The notes under the pieces were generated by a model, which was not told the DNA's origin, did no database searches, and saw nothing but the letters and a program-made list of their open reading frames with translations. Of a stretch of DNA of 64,000 bases, positions 1 through 9,536 are shown piece by piece. The stretch covers positions 1,922,001-1,986,000 of the forward strand of contig NZ_CP007141.1 of assembly GCF_000816145.1 (NCBI RefSeq), read 5' to 3'. Position numbers and translations under genes: made by a program. This DNA comes from Pseudothermotoga hypogea DSM 11164 = NBRC 106472 (GTDB taxonomy: Bacteria; Thermotogota; Thermotogae; Thermotogales; DSM-5069). Position 1 is the first letter of the stretch; every line of letters begins with the position of its first letter.

Positions 1-1511
1 CAGGATCGTACCAGCTGTTTGATATTTCGTCTGAACTTCTGATAATCGCTCCAACCCCCGGCTGAGGCAAGGATGCGTGGAGCTTCACTTTGAACTTTGT
101 CATAGCCGAAGATTCTACCGACTTCCTCGATGAGATCCTCCTCGATCGATATATCGGGTCTGTGAGTGGGAACGAGCACGGTCCAACTATCCTGTGTGGT
201 TCGAACTTCCATACCGAGTGATTCGAGTATGCGGAAAACTTCACCGTTTGGCACGTCGATACCAAGGACCTTTCTCAGTTTCTCTCTTCTCAACGTCACA
301 GACTTTCTTTCGATCCTTCGTGGATAGACATCGACTAAGCCTCTCGCGCTCACACCGCCTGCGACCTGCTGGATCGTGTGGATCAATAGATTCATCACGT
401 AGTCCGCGTCGTTGGGATCGACTCCCCTTTCGAACCTGTGTGACGCGTCTGATTTTATGTTCAGTGCTCTACAAGTTCTTCTTATCCTCACCGGATCGAA
501 GTAGGCCACTTCGAGGAGCAATTCTTCGGTGCTTTGCGCCACGCCAGAATCCTGCGCGCCCATGACGCCTCCAACCGCAAGGATGTTCTCACCATCCGTG
601 ATGAGCGTCTCGATGCCTGTCAATCTGTACGTTCTCTCGTCGAGCAGAACCACCTCTTCGTCCTTCTTGGAGCATCTGACGACGATTCTCCCGTCTTTGA
701 CCTTCGAATAGTCGAAAACGTGAACTGGATGTCCCGTGAGCAACATGACGTAGTTTGAGGCATCGACAATGTTGTTTATGGGTCTGACACCGCAAGCCAT
801 GAGACGTCTCTTCATCCACAGTGGACTGTCCTTCACTTTCGAAGAACGGACATAAGCTACACAGTATCTGGGACAACCTTCAACATCTTCTATCTGGACC
901 GAAACGAACTTTTCCACAGGTTCGTCAAAGATTTCAACTTTCGGCTCAGGCAGCTTCAATTTCTTGTTGAGCAGGACGGCGACTTCTCTCGCAACACCAA
1001 TGACTCCGAGACAGTCCGGTCTGTTCGGAGTGATGTCGAGATCCAGAACGGACTCATCCAATTTCCAGTGTCGGACCAGATCGACCCCCACTTCGAGATC
1101 TTCATCTATGAGGTAAACGTGGTCGGATTTTTCTTCCAGACCAAGCTCTTGAAGAGAGCACATGACCACTTCTGAGAGCACTTCTCTGATCTTAGTCTGA
1201 CGAACCTCGGTGCCATCGGCGAACCTCGTGCCGGGATAGGCTATCGCAACGAGACAATTCTCTTTCACGTTCATGTCCGAAGTGATCGTCGTGTGGTAGG
1301 CTGAGCCATCGAAGACTTTGCAAACCTTCAGTTTCTCGGCGTTGGGATGTGGACGAGTCTCAACGACGATCGCGGAAACGATCTTTCCCGAGGCGAAGGG
1401 ATTGAAAATCCTCTCGACGCTCACTCCTGCCATGGTGAGTCTGTGAGCGAGTTCTTCAACGGAAACATCTATATCGACCAGCTCTTTTAGCCATTCCACA
1501 GGCACCTGCAT
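1..1511 (-). CDS. pheT: Phenylalanine--tRNA ligase beta subunit (C-terminus outside window)
   Basis: Beta chain of the (alpha-beta)2 cytoplasmic phenylalanyl-tRNA synthetase, which charges tRNA-Phe; it carries tRNA-binding and editing modules. About 503 codons are visible and the gene runs off the left edge. The N-terminus MQVPVEWLKELVDIDVSVEEL, the EMAP-like tRNA-binding fold over roughly residues 40-150, the motif ITPNRPDCLGVIG (B3 entry) and RFERGVD (B3/B4 end) are typical. The ATG at 1511 follows a GGGTGAT ribosome site and lies 14 nt after the pheS stop, so the two subunits are co-translated. Identity is secure. Confidence 0.96.
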   Translation of the reverse strand, partial: MQVPVEWLKELVDIDVSVEELAHRLTMAGVSVERIFNPFASGKIVSAIVVETRPHPNAEKLKVCKVFDGSAYHTTITSDMNVKENCLVAIAYPGTRFADGTEVRQTKIREVLSEVVMCSLQELGLEEKSDHVYLIDEDLEVGVDLVRHWKLDESVLDLDITPNRPDCLGVIGVAREVAVLLNKKLKLPEPKVEIFDEPVEKFVSVQIEDVEGCPRYCVAYVRSSKVKDSPLWMKRRLMACGVRPINNIVDASNYVMLLTGHPVHVFDYSKVKDGRIVVRCSKKDEEVVLLDERTYRLTGIETLITDGENILAVGGVMGAQDSGVAQSTEELLLEVAYFDPVRIRRTCRALNIKSDASHRFERGVDPNDADYVMNLLIHTIQQVAGGVSARGLVDVYPRRIERKSVTLRREKLRKVLGIDVPNGEVFRILESLGMEVRTTQDSWTVLVPTHRPDISIEEDLIEEVGRIFGYDKVQSEAPRILASAGGWSDYQKFRRNIKQLVRS

Positions 1512-1525
1512 TGTCGATCACCCTT

Positions 1526-2530
1526 TCAGAAACATTCGAGAAATCTCTCGTCGTTTCTCACGAAGTCTCGGATATCTTTTATACCGTGCTTCAACATGGC
1601 TATGCGTTCGACTCCCATTCCGAAGGCGAAACCAGTGTACTTCTCTGGATCGTAACCAACGTTTCTGAACACGTTCGGATGCACCATACCGGCGCCAAGA
1701 ATTTCGAGCCAGCCGGTGTACTTGCAAGAAGGACAACCCTTCCCCCCGCATATGCCACAGGAGACGTCGACCTCGAAGCTGGGTTCTGTGAATGGAAAGT
1801 AGCTCGGTCTGAGCCTTATCTTTCTTTCAGGACCGAAGATTCGTTTTGCGAAGATTTCGAGCGTGTATTTGAGATGCGCCACGCTGACGTGCTCGTCCAC
1901 GTACAGTCCTTCCACCTGCGTGAACATTGGTAGATGCGTTGCGTCGTAGTCTCTCCTGTACACTCTTCCGGGGGAAATGATCGCGATGGGTGGTTGTTCT
2001 GAAAGCATGGTTCTTATCTGAACGGGTGAAGTGTGCGTCCTCAAGAGTTTGTCCTGCAGATAGAAAGAATCGTGCATGTCTCTTGCGGGATGCCATTCTG
2101 GTGTGTTGAGAGCATCAAAGTTGTGCCAACTGTCCTCTATTTCTGGCCCCTCCACGACCTTGAAACCCATGGAAACGAATATGGTCTCTATCTCTTCAAG
2201 AACCTTCGATATCGGGTGGGGATGTCCCACCTTTCTGATCGCGCCAGGTAATGTGACGTCGATCCAGAGTTTTTGAAGGCTCTTTTCCTGTTCCCTCGCT
2301 TCGAGGACTTTCTTTCGTTCTTCGAGTGCCTGCTCTATGGTTTGTTTCAACTCGTTGAGCACCTGACCCACCTTCGGTCGTTCCTCGGGTGGAAGCTTCC
2401 CAATCGATCTCATCTGTTCCGTCAAGATGCCTTTCTTTCCAAGATAGTTGACCCTGATCCTTTCGAGTTGAGCGATATCCTGCGCGTCGTTGATCTGTTT
2501 CAAGACATTTTCCTTCATCTCTTCGAACAT
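1526..2530 (-). CDS. pheS: Phenylalanine--tRNA ligase alpha subunit
   Basis: Catalytic alpha subunit (334 aa) of phenylalanyl-tRNA synthetase, which forms Phe-AMP and transfers Phe to tRNA. It has an N-terminal coiled-coil (residues 1-90) that normally contacts tRNA, then the class II catalytic core. Motif 2 surroundings ([12 protein letters not shown]), the four-cysteine stretch [12 protein letters not shown] and class II motif 3 ([13 protein letters not shown]) are visible. The start overlaps the end of the upstream radical SAM gene by 16 nt. pheS followed by pheT is the standard bacterial order. Length is normal for the family. Confidence 0.97.
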   Translation of the reverse strand: MFEEMKENVLKQINDAQDIAQLERIRVNYLGKKGILTEQMRSIGKLPPEERPKVGQVLNELKQTIEQALEERKKVLEAREQEKSLQKLWIDVTLPGAIRKVGHPHPISKVLEEIETIFVSMGFKVVEGPEIEDSWHNFDALNTPEWHPARDMHDSFYLQDKLLRTHTSPVQIRTMLSEQPPIAIISPGRVYRRDYDATHLPMFTQVEGLYVDEHVSVAHLKYTLEIFAKRIFGPERKIRLRPSYFPFTEPSFEVDVSCGICGGKGCPSCKYTGWLEILGAGMVHPNVFRNVGYDPEKYTGFAFGMGVERIAMLKHGIKDIRDFVRNDERFLECF

Positions 2531-3504
2531 AGTACCACCTCTTTCGAGATTTCTTCAGCGTAGCTTTCGAGCGCGTCTTGCCAAGGAACAAACTCTCCCT
2601 GTGCGAGGAAACCGAACGATTTGCCCTTCGATTTGGGAACGTTGAGCTTCGAGACCCAGCTCGACTCCCTCTCGGTGTGAACGATCGAGCTGGCGTTCAA
2701 GAAGCTGTACAGCTTTTCAACCAGCCTGGTTCTGACGAGTTCGCCAAATCTCGGATGGTAAGGTCCAGCCACGACGTTCTTCAAAAGCTCTGTTGGCACG
2801 TAGAGACCGAGCCTGATGACACGCACGCCATGGCTCTCCAACACCGCGGTCATGTCACTGCAGATATCTATCGCCGTGTGCAGAGCTATCGGAACATACT
2901 CACCGCGCCGGTAAATGGACTCGAGGATCGAGCCTTTCAACACGAGCGTCGGATGGATACGACAGCTCTTGGCTTTCACCTTCGTGGTTTGCCAAGCACT
3001 CAGAATGTCCTTCATTGCCTCGTCGCCCAACAGACCGACCATGAGGTGGATGCCGAAATCTATCTCAAACTCTTTGAGAATCTCGCACGCCTTCAAAACA
3101 TCGCTTTGAGTGTAACCACGACCGTTCAGCCGCAACACTTCGTCGTCAAAGGACTGCACACCCAGCTCGACGAACTTGACGCCGTGTTCTTTCAAGAAAC
3201 GCACCCTTGGTTCGTCGATCTCGTCCGGCCTGGTGGAGAGTCTTATCCCACTACAGATGCCAGTCTGCACGTACCGGCTCGCCCAGCAAAGATAACTGAG
3301 CTGTTCAGATTCGTCCAACGCCGTGAATGTGCCTCCGTAGAAGGCGATTTCGAAGCTGTGGGTCGTCTTCAAATAATTTTGTACGAGCTCATCGAGCTCA
3401 TCGAAGCTCAAAGGTCTTTCGAAGCCCGTCACGGCCCACTGAGAACAGAAGGTGCATCTGTTTTTACAACCTCTCTGCGGGAGAAAAACGGGTAGTATCT
3501 TCAA
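2515..3504 (-). CDS. Radical SAM protein, Elp3-like family
   Basis: A 329-residue radical S-adenosylmethionine enzyme. The cluster motif C-x3-C-x2-C is at the N-terminus ([10 protein letters not shown]), followed by the GGT motif in [10 protein letters not shown] and the TRPDEID and [10 protein letters not shown] segments typical of the Elp3/HemN-like radical SAM core. It lacks the C-terminal acetyltransferase domain of true Elp3, so the reaction is unknown; a role in tRNA or cofactor modification is only a guess. Its start overlaps the rnc stop by 4 nt and its end overlaps pheS, placing it within a translation- and RNA-processing operon. Confidence 0.85.
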   Translation of the reverse strand: MKILPVFLPQRGCKNRCTFCSQWAVTGFERPLSFDELDELVQNYLKTTHSFEIAFYGGTFTALDESEQLSYLCWASRYVQTGICSGIRLSTRPDEIDEPRVRFLKEHGVKFVELGVQSFDDEVLRLNGRGYTQSDVLKACEILKEFEIDFGIHLMVGLLGDEAMKDILSAWQTTKVKAKSCRIHPTLVLKGSILESIYRRGEYVPIALHTAIDICSDMTAVLESHGVRVIRLGLYVPTELLKNVVAGPYHPRFGELVRTRLVEKLYSFLNASSIVHTERESSWVSKLNVPKSKGKSFGFLAQGEFVPWQDALESYAEEISKEVVLCSKR

Positions 3505-4223
3505 TCTTCCATCTCCTTCAGTCTTTCCAGTGCCAATCTCGCGGCGTTCTTCTCGGCGTCCTTTATCGAAGAACCCTCGCCCGTTGCGAGTGAACGACCT
3601 TTCAGTCTGACCTCGACGAAGAACTTCTTCATGTGCGCGGGTCCTTCTTCACGAACGAGAACGTATTCCGGCAAGGTCTTGTACTTCTCTTGGGCAAGCT
3701 CTTGCAACGCCGTTTTGTGATCGAAAACGATGTTTCCTGCCGCAATCTGTTCGATGTAGCGAACCATATGGGGAACGAGGATCTCCTTTACAGGCTTCAT
3801 TCCCCCGTCCAAATAGAGCGCGGCCGCCAAAGCCTCCAACGCGCCCGAGAGTATCGATTCTCTCTCCCGACCGTTGTTCAGCTCTTCACCGTGACCGAGA
3901 AAGATGTGACGGTTCAAACCGATGTCTTTAGCTATGAGCGCCAACGCATCTTCACTCGCCGCTGCAGCCTTGATCTTGGACATGACACCTTCTGGAGATT
4001 GAGGATAGTTTTTGTAGAGGTGTTCCGCGATCAAGAAATCTACGACTGCGTCGCCCAAGAATTCCAGTCTCTCGTTGGATTCGACGTCCTTTCTTCCGCG
4101 CTGTCTCTCTTCGTGCGCATAAGAAGAGTGACACAACGCGGTGAACAGCAGCTTTGGATCACAGAAGTTGTATCCGAGTTGTTTCATGAAATCGATGAGA
4201 TTTTTGATCTCTTCTTCCCTCAT
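3501..4223 (-). CDS. rnc: Ribonuclease III
   Basis: Double-strand-specific endoribonuclease (240 aa) that matures rRNA and cleaves structured mRNA. The N-terminal RNase III domain carries the signature NERLEFLGDAVVDFLIAEHLY with the metal-binding Glu/Asp, and a second conserved acidic segment near ALEALAAALYLDGG. The C-terminal dsRNA-binding domain begins around residue 165 (DHKTALQELAQEKYK) and ends SSIKDAEKNAARLALERL. Full family length. It overlaps the transketolase-like stop by 4 nt (ATGA) and the next gene likewise. Confidence 0.97.
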   Translation of the reverse strand: MREEEIKNLIDFMKQLGYNFCDPKLLFTALCHSSYAHEERQRGRKDVESNERLEFLGDAVVDFLIAEHLYKNYPQSPEGVMSKIKAAAASEDALALIAKDIGLNRHIFLGHGEELNNGRERESILSGALEALAAALYLDGGMKPVKEILVPHMVRYIEQIAAGNIVFDHKTALQELAQEKYKTLPEYVLVREEGPAHMKKFFVEVRLKGRSLATGEGSSIKDAEKNAARLALERLKEMED

Positions 4224-6112
4224 GACAGAAGCGCTGCCACCTTCTCAGCGATCTTTTTCGCGCTGAGCCCGTAGAGTTCGTACAGTGCCTCGTAAGGACC
4301 TGAGACAACGTGTTCTTCGATCGCGATTTGCTCGAAGTGCGAAGGAAAGATCTTCTTTTGCATCATGAACTTCGCGAGCAACGCTGCCAAGCCGAGTGGC
4401 GCGGCATGATCTTCGACGACGAGTACTTTCTTACCATCGCAGTACTTTCTCAACGTTGCTTCGTCGAGATCGAGCGGACAAGCAACGTTCAGCACAGAGA
4501 CTCTGCCTTTGAAGTTGTCTGCCGCAGCCACCAAGTTCTCGACGATGGCACCGCAACCCAAGAGTGTCACTTCTGCACCCTCCCTGAGCACATCGATCTT
4601 GCCGTACTCGAAGGTGTAATCGTCACCGAAGAAGGGTTTCCCATCTTCGCGCTTTATGATAGATTGCTTCGCCCTGCCCATGGCGATCAAGAAGTTCCCA
4701 TAGACCGACGCGGTATACCTCACAACACGGTCCGTCTGGTTCGGATCGGCCGGAACTATGACCTTGTAGCCGAGCCAGTTCGCCGGTGCGGAGACGTAAT
4801 CGAGTCCATGGTGCGTCTTACCATCTTCTCCAACGTTCAAACCACAGTGTGTTACGACGACCTTCAAATTCGTGTGATTTATCGCGTTCAGCCTGTGCTG
4901 GTTGTACGTTTCACTCACACCAAAGACACCGAAGTCGGCAAAGAACGTTACGATTCCGTCTGCCGACATGGCACCAGAGACCGTTGCCGCGGCGTGTTCC
5001 TGCACACCTATCTGAACGAACCTTTCAGGAACCTCTTTCATGACAAGGTCGGTTTTTACAGAAGAGGCAAGGTCACAATCCACAACGACCACAGGCGTCT
5101 CGCTGTTCTTGTTGGCCTTCACAATGTCGAGAAGAGCCTTGCCGAAAGCACTTCGATTGTCAGTCTTTTCCGTGTAAGTTCTGGCTGTGGGGACGTTTAT
5201 CTTGACCTCGTACCCGAGTTTTAAAGGCTCGTGTTTGACAAGCGGTAAATGTTTTCTCATCTCGATGTACTTGTCAACGTCATTCTCGATACCGAGTTCC
5301 GCGAGCGCCTTTTCGAGTTCTTCCTTTGTGAGGGGCTTTCCATGGTATGAGACATTGTTTTCCATGAACGAAACACCCTTACCCATGACGGTATGCGCAA
5401 GGATGGCTACCGGATTGACCTTGTCTTCAACGGCTTCTTTCAGTGCGTACAAAAGTTGTTCTATGTCGTGACCATCGACTTCAATGACTCTCCAACCGTC
5501 CGAGAGGTAGTTTTCCTTTATGTTGACAGCCATTATATCGCGAGCCCTGCCGGAGATCTGCGCATCGTTGTAGTCTATCACAACTGTGACATTTGAAAGA
5601 CCGTACTTCTTGGCGATCCTGCGAGCCTCTGCAACCTGACCCTTCGCCTGTTCGGCATCGCTCATCGCGACAAAGACGTGATAATCTTGTTCTTTGATCT
5701 TCGACGCGAGCGCGAAACCAACACCCGCAGCAAGGCCCTGACCTAAGTTCCCAGTGGACCAATCGATCCCTGGAATTCCACGAGTTACGTGGCCTTCGAA
5801 AATGCTCGAGTGGTGACGAAAGCCCGCGATGACCTGATCTATGTCAACGAAACCCAATCTGCCGAGCACGGAGTAAACTCCGGGTGAGGTGTGTCCGTGG
5901 CTGATCACGATTCTGTCGCGCAAAGGATCGAAAGGATTCTTCGGATCGACGTTCGCAAAGCTGTAGATGCTCAGAAAGATTTCCATCGAAGACATGGAGC
6001 CTCCGGGATGTCCGGAATTGGCAACGTAGGTCATCTTCAACACATCGCCACGACATATGCGTGCCAACTCTTTCAACCTTCTCACTGTTTCTTTGTCGAA
6101 TTTCTTGACCAT
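4220..6112 (-). CDS. Transketolase-family protein, divergent cofactor motif
   Basis: A 630-residue, full-length (N-terminal, pyrimidine-binding and C-terminal domains in one chain) thiamine-diphosphate enzyme of the transketolase type, expected to move two-carbon units between sugar phosphates. Visible are GHPGGSMSSMEI (residues 34-45), SHGHTSPGVYSVLG and the catalytic-Glu motif IGVQEHAAATVSGAM. The ThDP/Mg motif, usually GDG...N, reads S151-D152-A...Y-N182-D: the metal-binding Asp and Asn remain but both glycines are replaced, and the usual EGQxWEA is KGQVAEA. The substrate may therefore differ from classical transketolase. It sits between a DUF2905 membrane protein and rnc, not in a pentose-phosphate operon. 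Confidence 0.85.
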   Translation of the reverse strand: MVKKFDKETVRRLKELARICRGDVLKMTYVANSGHPGGSMSSMEIFLSIYSFANVDPKNPFDPLRDRIVISHGHTSPGVYSVLGRLGFVDIDQVIAGFRHHSSIFEGHVTRGIPGIDWSTGNLGQGLAAGVGFALASKIKEQDYHVFVAMSDAEQAKGQVAEARRIAKKYGLSNVTVVIDYNDAQISGRARDIMAVNIKENYLSDGWRVIEVDGHDIEQLLYALKEAVEDKVNPVAILAHTVMGKGVSFMENNVSYHGKPLTKEELEKALAELGIENDVDKYIEMRKHLPLVKHEPLKLGYEVKINVPTARTYTEKTDNRSAFGKALLDIVKANKNSETPVVVVDCDLASSVKTDLVMKEVPERFVQIGVQEHAAATVSGAMSADGIVTFFADFGVFGVSETYNQHRLNAINHTNLKVVVTHCGLNVGEDGKTHHGLDYVSAPANWLGYKVIVPADPNQTDRVVRYTASVYGNFLIAMGRAKQSIIKREDGKPFFGDDYTFEYGKIDVLREGAEVTLLGCGAIVENLVAAADNFKGRVSVLNVACPLDLDEATLRKYCDGKKVLVVEDHAAPLGLAALLAKFMMQKKIFPSHFEQIAIEEHVVSGPYEALYELYGLSAKKIAEKVAALLS

Positions 6113-6131
6113 GTGTACACCTCCCGATGTC

Positions 6132-6353
6132 TCATCTTCCGATCCTTGAAATTACGAAAAATAAGAATGTCAGTACCAAGCTCAAAAGCAAACTCGTCAT
6201 TATGGGAAAGTAGAACACGAACCTTTCGCGTTTTATCACGATGTCTCCGGGTAGTCTTCCAAGCGGTGTGAACCTGCCTATAACATAGAGTACCATCCCG
6301 GTTACCAGTAGCACAATACCTATGAAGATGAGGAATTTAGCTAACGCTACCAT
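6132..6353 (-). CDS. DUF2905 small membrane protein
   Basis: A 73-residue integral membrane protein with two hydrophobic helices (residues 5-24 and about 47-68) separated by the conserved loop GRFTPLGRLPGDIVIKRERF, the hallmark of DUF2905 proteins. The function of this family is unknown. The ATG at 6353 follows a strong GGAGGCGGTGAG site and is preferred over an upstream in-frame start that would lie deep inside ricT; it still overlaps the ricT stop by 17 nt, which suggests translational coupling. Confidence 0.85.
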   Translation of the reverse strand: MVALAKFLIFIGIVLLVTGMVLYVIGRFTPLGRLPGDIVIKRERFVFYFPIMTSLLLSLVLTFLFFVISRIGR

Positions 6354-7167
6354 TCTCACCGCCTCCCCGGAAGAATGAGAAAGGCACGTAGAACATGGCA
6401 TCCTCTGCCTGAGAAATGGCGAGCACCCTCTGCTTGAACACATCTATGGCTTGCACCACGCAAGTTTTACCTTCATACACGAAGGTTTCACCCTCGTCGG
6501 GAATGCCTTCTAACATTTCCTTGTAAAAATCGTACTCGTAAGTGAGACAGCAGAGTAATCTTCTGCAAGAACCGGAAATCTTCGCGGTGTTAATCATGAG
6601 CTGCTGGGCTTTCGCGTGCTTCAGTGTCACGCTGTCGAACTCGCGAAGAAACCTACTGCAACAAACTGGAAGGCCGCACAAACCTATACCACCCATGAAC
6701 TTGAGCTCGTCGCGTACACCTACCTGCCTCAACTCGATGCGGGTTTTGAATATGCGCGCGAGGTCCTTCACGAGTTCTCTAAAATCAACGCGCGTTTCGG
6801 AACTGAAGTAGAACACCAGCCTCGATCGATCGAACATGTACCTGGTGTAGAGCAGTTTCATGGGTAGATTGTGCTCCTTGATCTTCTGTCTGCATATCTC
6901 GTGTGCCTCCACGGCATCTTTCAGGTTCTGTTCGTGCTGCTTTAGATCTTCGTCGGTGAGCTTTCTGATTATAGGTTTGAGTTCCGCACCGATCTGTTCT
7001 ATGCTCAATTCCTTTGGGCCGAACATGACCCGACCCACGTCGAGTCCGAACTCACTCATGACCAGCACCAGATCGTTCGGCTTTATGTCTTCACCATTGT
7101 CTGCATAGTAATGTAACTTGCCTTTCGGTAGAAGTTCCACCGCATAGACTACAGCGACCATGTCCAC
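6337..7167 (-). CDS. ricT: PSP1 / RicT (YaaT)-like iron-sulfur protein
   Basis: A 276-residue PSP1-domain protein of the RicT/YaaT family. In Bacillus, RicT with RicA and RicF forms an Fe-S complex that stimulates RNase Y mRNA processing and the phosphorelay. Six cysteines in the family pattern are present: C164 and CC169-170 (CGLPVCC), then C201 and CC206-207 (CRRLLCC). The surrounding MGGIGLCGLPVCCSRFL and LMINTAKISGSCRRLLCCLTYE blocks are diagnostic. It follows holB by a 4-nt gap with a GGAGGTGATACTG ribosome site, as in the Bacillus yaaR-holB-yaaT cluster. No ricA or ricF lies in the window. Confidence 0.9.
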   Translation of the reverse strand: MDMVAVVYAVELLPKGKLHYYADNGEDIKPNDLVLVMSEFGLDVGRVMFGPKELSIEQIGAELKPIIRKLTDEDLKQHEQNLKDAVEAHEICRQKIKEHNLPMKLLYTRYMFDRSRLVFYFSSETRVDFRELVKDLARIFKTRIELRQVGVRDELKFMGGIGLCGLPVCCSRFLREFDSVTLKHAKAQQLMINTAKISGSCRRLLCCLTYEYDFYKEMLEGIPDEGETFVYEGKTCVVQAIDVFKQRVLAISQAEDAMFYVPFSFFRGGGENGSVS

Positions 7168-7171
7168 AGTA

Positions 7172-8053
7172 TCACCTCCTTGCAGAGCGTCTGAATTTGA
7201 TCAAGAGGTTCGCGAATGTCAGCTGAGCGTTGAAGTTCAAAAGTTTGTTTCTAAGAATCGAGTCGAACCATCTATAAACAGACAAATCGTTCACCCCGTG
7301 ATGTTCAAGAACGATCTCGCAGAGCCAAGAGAGTTCAAAGATCAACTTGTTCAGTTCGAGCTTTTTAGATTGCTCAACCAGCGCCACGTATAGTTCGACG
7401 AAACTACGATCGTCGATCTGTCCAGCTTGAAAGCGCGTGAAAAGATCATTCAGTGCGAGCAGCGCATGAACCTTGTCTTGTGGTTTTACCTCTTCGCTCT
7501 TGAAAAGAGATAGGAACGAAGAAGGCTCAAAATGAACTGCTTCTATCTCGCCAGAAGCTTCGCTGACGTACTCGGTCACATCGAAATCCGCTTTGCAAAG
7601 CTTGAGCAAAAGCTCTGGTTCGAGCGAGATCTTACGCTTCAGATCCTCGTAGAAACTTCTCGGAACGAAGAGGTCGAACACCTTGACCCTGCTTCGAACA
7701 GTCTGTGGCAATTCACGAAACTTGATTGAAGTGAGCACAACCAAACTGTGTGAGGGAGGCTCCTCCAACGTCTTCAAGAACGCGTTCATTGCCTCGATCG
7801 AGGAGCGTTCGAACTTCTCAAGCACCACGATCTTCATGCCATCACCAGAAGCCGTGTAGAGGAATTCCTCCGCTTGGCGCACCTCATCTATGGAAGGTTC
7901 TGTGAATATCAAATACTCCTTCGTGAGTTCTGCAACAACTCTCCGCACGCGTTTCAAAAGGCTCTGTTCACGCGATCTGACACACAAGGAACTTCCCACG
8001 TTCGTCTGAAGGAAACTCTTGAGACGTTCTAAGATCTCTTTCACAGCTCTCAC
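7172..8053 (-). CDS. holB: DNA polymerase III delta-prime-like clamp-loader subunit
   Basis: A 293-residue protein resembling the clamp-loader delta-prime/HolB subunit, which helps open and load the beta clamp. The diagnostic stretch is MNAFLKTLEEPPSHSLVVLTSIKFRELPQTVRSRVKVF (sensor 1/SRC-like region). The Walker A glycine-lysine loop is not recognisable (GSSLCVRSREQS at the equivalent place) and the four-cysteine zinc module of many delta-primes is absent, so it should not hydrolyse ATP itself. Location between yaaR and ricT strongly supports the call. It overlaps yaaR by 4 nt. Confidence 0.85.
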   Translation of the reverse strand: MRAVKEILERLKSFLQTNVGSSLCVRSREQSLLKRVRRVVAELTKEYLIFTEPSIDEVRQAEEFLYTASGDGMKIVVLEKFERSSIEAMNAFLKTLEEPPSHSLVVLTSIKFRELPQTVRSRVKVFDLFVPRSFYEDLKRKISLEPELLLKLCKADFDVTEYVSEASGEIEAVHFEPSSFLSLFKSEEVKPQDKVHALLALNDLFTRFQAGQIDDRSFVELYVALVEQSKKLELNKLIFELSWLCEIVLEHHGVNDLSVYRWFDSILRNKLLNFNAQLTFANLLIKFRRSARR

Positions 8054-8496
8054 CTGTAGATGTTTATCAGTAAGCCATAGATTTCTTCGACCTTCGCCGA
8101 CAGTTTGATGGCTCCGCTTTCAGCTTGAAGCAAGGCGTCGGCTATCTCGTTCAGTTTTTCGTTCACCTGACTCGCGACCACGTGAAGATCTATTCCACGC
8201 TCTCTTTCGATCTTGTAGAGCTTCTTCTCGACGAGTTTCAAGAATTGCTTGACACTTTCTCTGTACTTCTTGAAGTTGTCCTCGGTCGGCGAACGAATCA
8301 AATCGTTGCCCGTCTCGACCACGGACCTTATGGCTTTCTCCAAGAGCTGATTGTAGGTTTCTTCTTCGACCTCTTCGAGCACGTCCAAAAAGCCGGTTTC
8401 CTGACTGGCCCGAGCCGAAAGTTTACTCTTCGAAACCTTTTTGCTCTTGATCTGATGGCTCTTCATGTTGCCATCTTCCAGAGGATTTATCCTCAA
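8050..8496 (-). CDS. yaaR: YaaR family (DUF327) protein
   Basis: A 148-residue, largely helical protein of the DUF327/YaaR family, whose function is unknown. The conserved core is FKKYRESVKQFLKLVEKKLYKIERERG followed by the C-terminal helix KLNEIADALLQAESGAIKLSAKVEEIYGLLINIYR. The N-terminal 35 residues are rich in Lys and Ser and probably disordered. Placement directly upstream of holB and ricT matches the Firmicutes yaaQRholB-yaaT order, although tmk and yaaQ are missing here. Confidence 0.85.
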   Translation of the reverse strand: MRINPLEDGNMKSHQIKSKKVSKSKLSARASQETGFLDVLEEVEEETYNQLLEKAIRSVVETGNDLIRSPTEDNFKKYRESVKQFLKLVEKKLYKIERERGIDLHVVASQVNEKLNEIADALLQAESGAIKLSAKVEEIYGLLINIYR

Positions 8497-9536
8497 GGTT
8501 CAACCCCCATGATGCGTTTCAGATTGACTTCGTAGGGAGGCCTCACTATTCCTCTCTCAGTGATTATCGCGGTGACGAGATCGTGTTCTGTGACATCGAA
8601 GGCTGGATTGTACACCTTCACACCTTCGGCAGCGATCCTCAGGTCGCCAACGTGCGTGACTTCCTTGTGAGAACGCTCTTCGATGGGTATCTGTGAGCCA
8701 TCCTTGACGTTCAAATCTATCGTCGATATGGGAGCCGCAACGTAGAAAGGTACACCGTGTCTCTTGGCGAGAACTGCGAGCGTATAGGTACCTATCTTGT
8801 TGGCAACATCCCCGTTGGCAGCGATCCTGTCCGCCCCCACTATGACAGCGTTCACCTTGCCTTGTTTCATGACCCAACCTGCCATGTTGTCACAGATCAA
8901 GATCGTTTCGAGACCGAGCTGAACCAATTCCCAAGCCGTCAATCGCGCGCCCTGTAAGTAAGGCCTCGTCTCATCCACGTACACTCTCAATCTTTTACCG
9001 TTCTCCACGGCGGCACGTATGACTCCCAACGCCGTGCCGTAATCGACCGTAGCTAAGGCACCAGCGTTGCAATGGGTTAAGATCGTATCGCCATCCTTCA
9101 GCAACGTCTGACCGTGTCGGCCTATGGATCTGTTCGTCTCTATGTCCTCTCGCGCTATCTTCATGGCCTCTTCTTCGAGAGCTTTGACGAAGTCTTGGTC
9201 TTTGGCCGCGAGGAACTTCTCGTGCATTCTTTTCAGGGCCCAGAAGAGGTTCACAGCCGTGGGCCTCGTCCGAGCGATCGCATCGTGGACTTGTTGCATC
9301 GCCTTCGAGAGATGTTCACCTTTCAAGTGTGAGAACTGCTTTGCGCCGAGCACGTAACCAAAGGCCGCCGCGGCGCCTATGGCTGGTGCGCCGCGAACGA
9401 CCATGTCTTTTATCGCCTGAGCCACTTCTTCATAACTCTTACACACGACGTTTTCCACGACGTGCGGAAGCTTTCTCTGATCTATGAGGATGAGTGAGTC
9501 TCCCGTCCATTGCATCGTTATGGTTTTGAGCATCAT
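8493..9536 (-). CDS. mtnA: Methylthioribose-1-phosphate isomerase
   Basis: Isomerises 5-methylthioribose-1-phosphate to 5-methylthioribulose-1-phosphate in the methionine salvage pathway (347 aa; eIF2B-like fold). Family marks include RGAPAIGAAAAFG, the catalytic cysteine in LTHCNAGALATVDYGTALG and the catalytic Asp in IVGADRIAANGDVANKIGTYTLA. The C-terminus with NPAFDVTEHDLVTAIITERG is also characteristic. No other methionine salvage gene lies nearby. The start overlaps the stop of the upstream isomerase by 1 nt. Confidence 0.96.
   Translation of the reverse strand: MMLKTITMQWTGDSLILIDQRKLPHVVENVVCKSYEEVAQAIKDMVVRGAPAIGAAAAFGYVLGAKQFSHLKGEHLSKAMQQVHDAIARTRPTAVNLFWALKRMHEKFLAAKDQDFVKALEEEAMKIAREDIETNRSIGRHGQTLLKDGDTILTHCNAGALATVDYGTALGVIRAAVENGKRLRVYVDETRPYLQGARLTAWELVQLGLETILICDNMAGWVMKQGKVNAVIVGADRIAANGDVANKIGTYTLAVLAKRHGVPFYVAAPISTIDLNVKDGSQIPIEERSHKEVTHVGDLRIAAEGVKVYNPAFDVTEHDLVTAIITERGIVRPPYEVNLKRIMGVEP

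Noticed and set aside
2578-3495. A 305-codon open frame on the plus strand opposite the radical SAM gene
   Set aside because: It is antisense to a gene with clear radical SAM motifs, has no recognisable domain and reads as Arg/His/Gln-rich shadow sequence.
6354-6443. 30-codon N-terminal extension of the DUF2905 protein
   Set aside because: It lies inside ricT, and the ATG at 6353 has a strong ribosome site and the family N-terminus.
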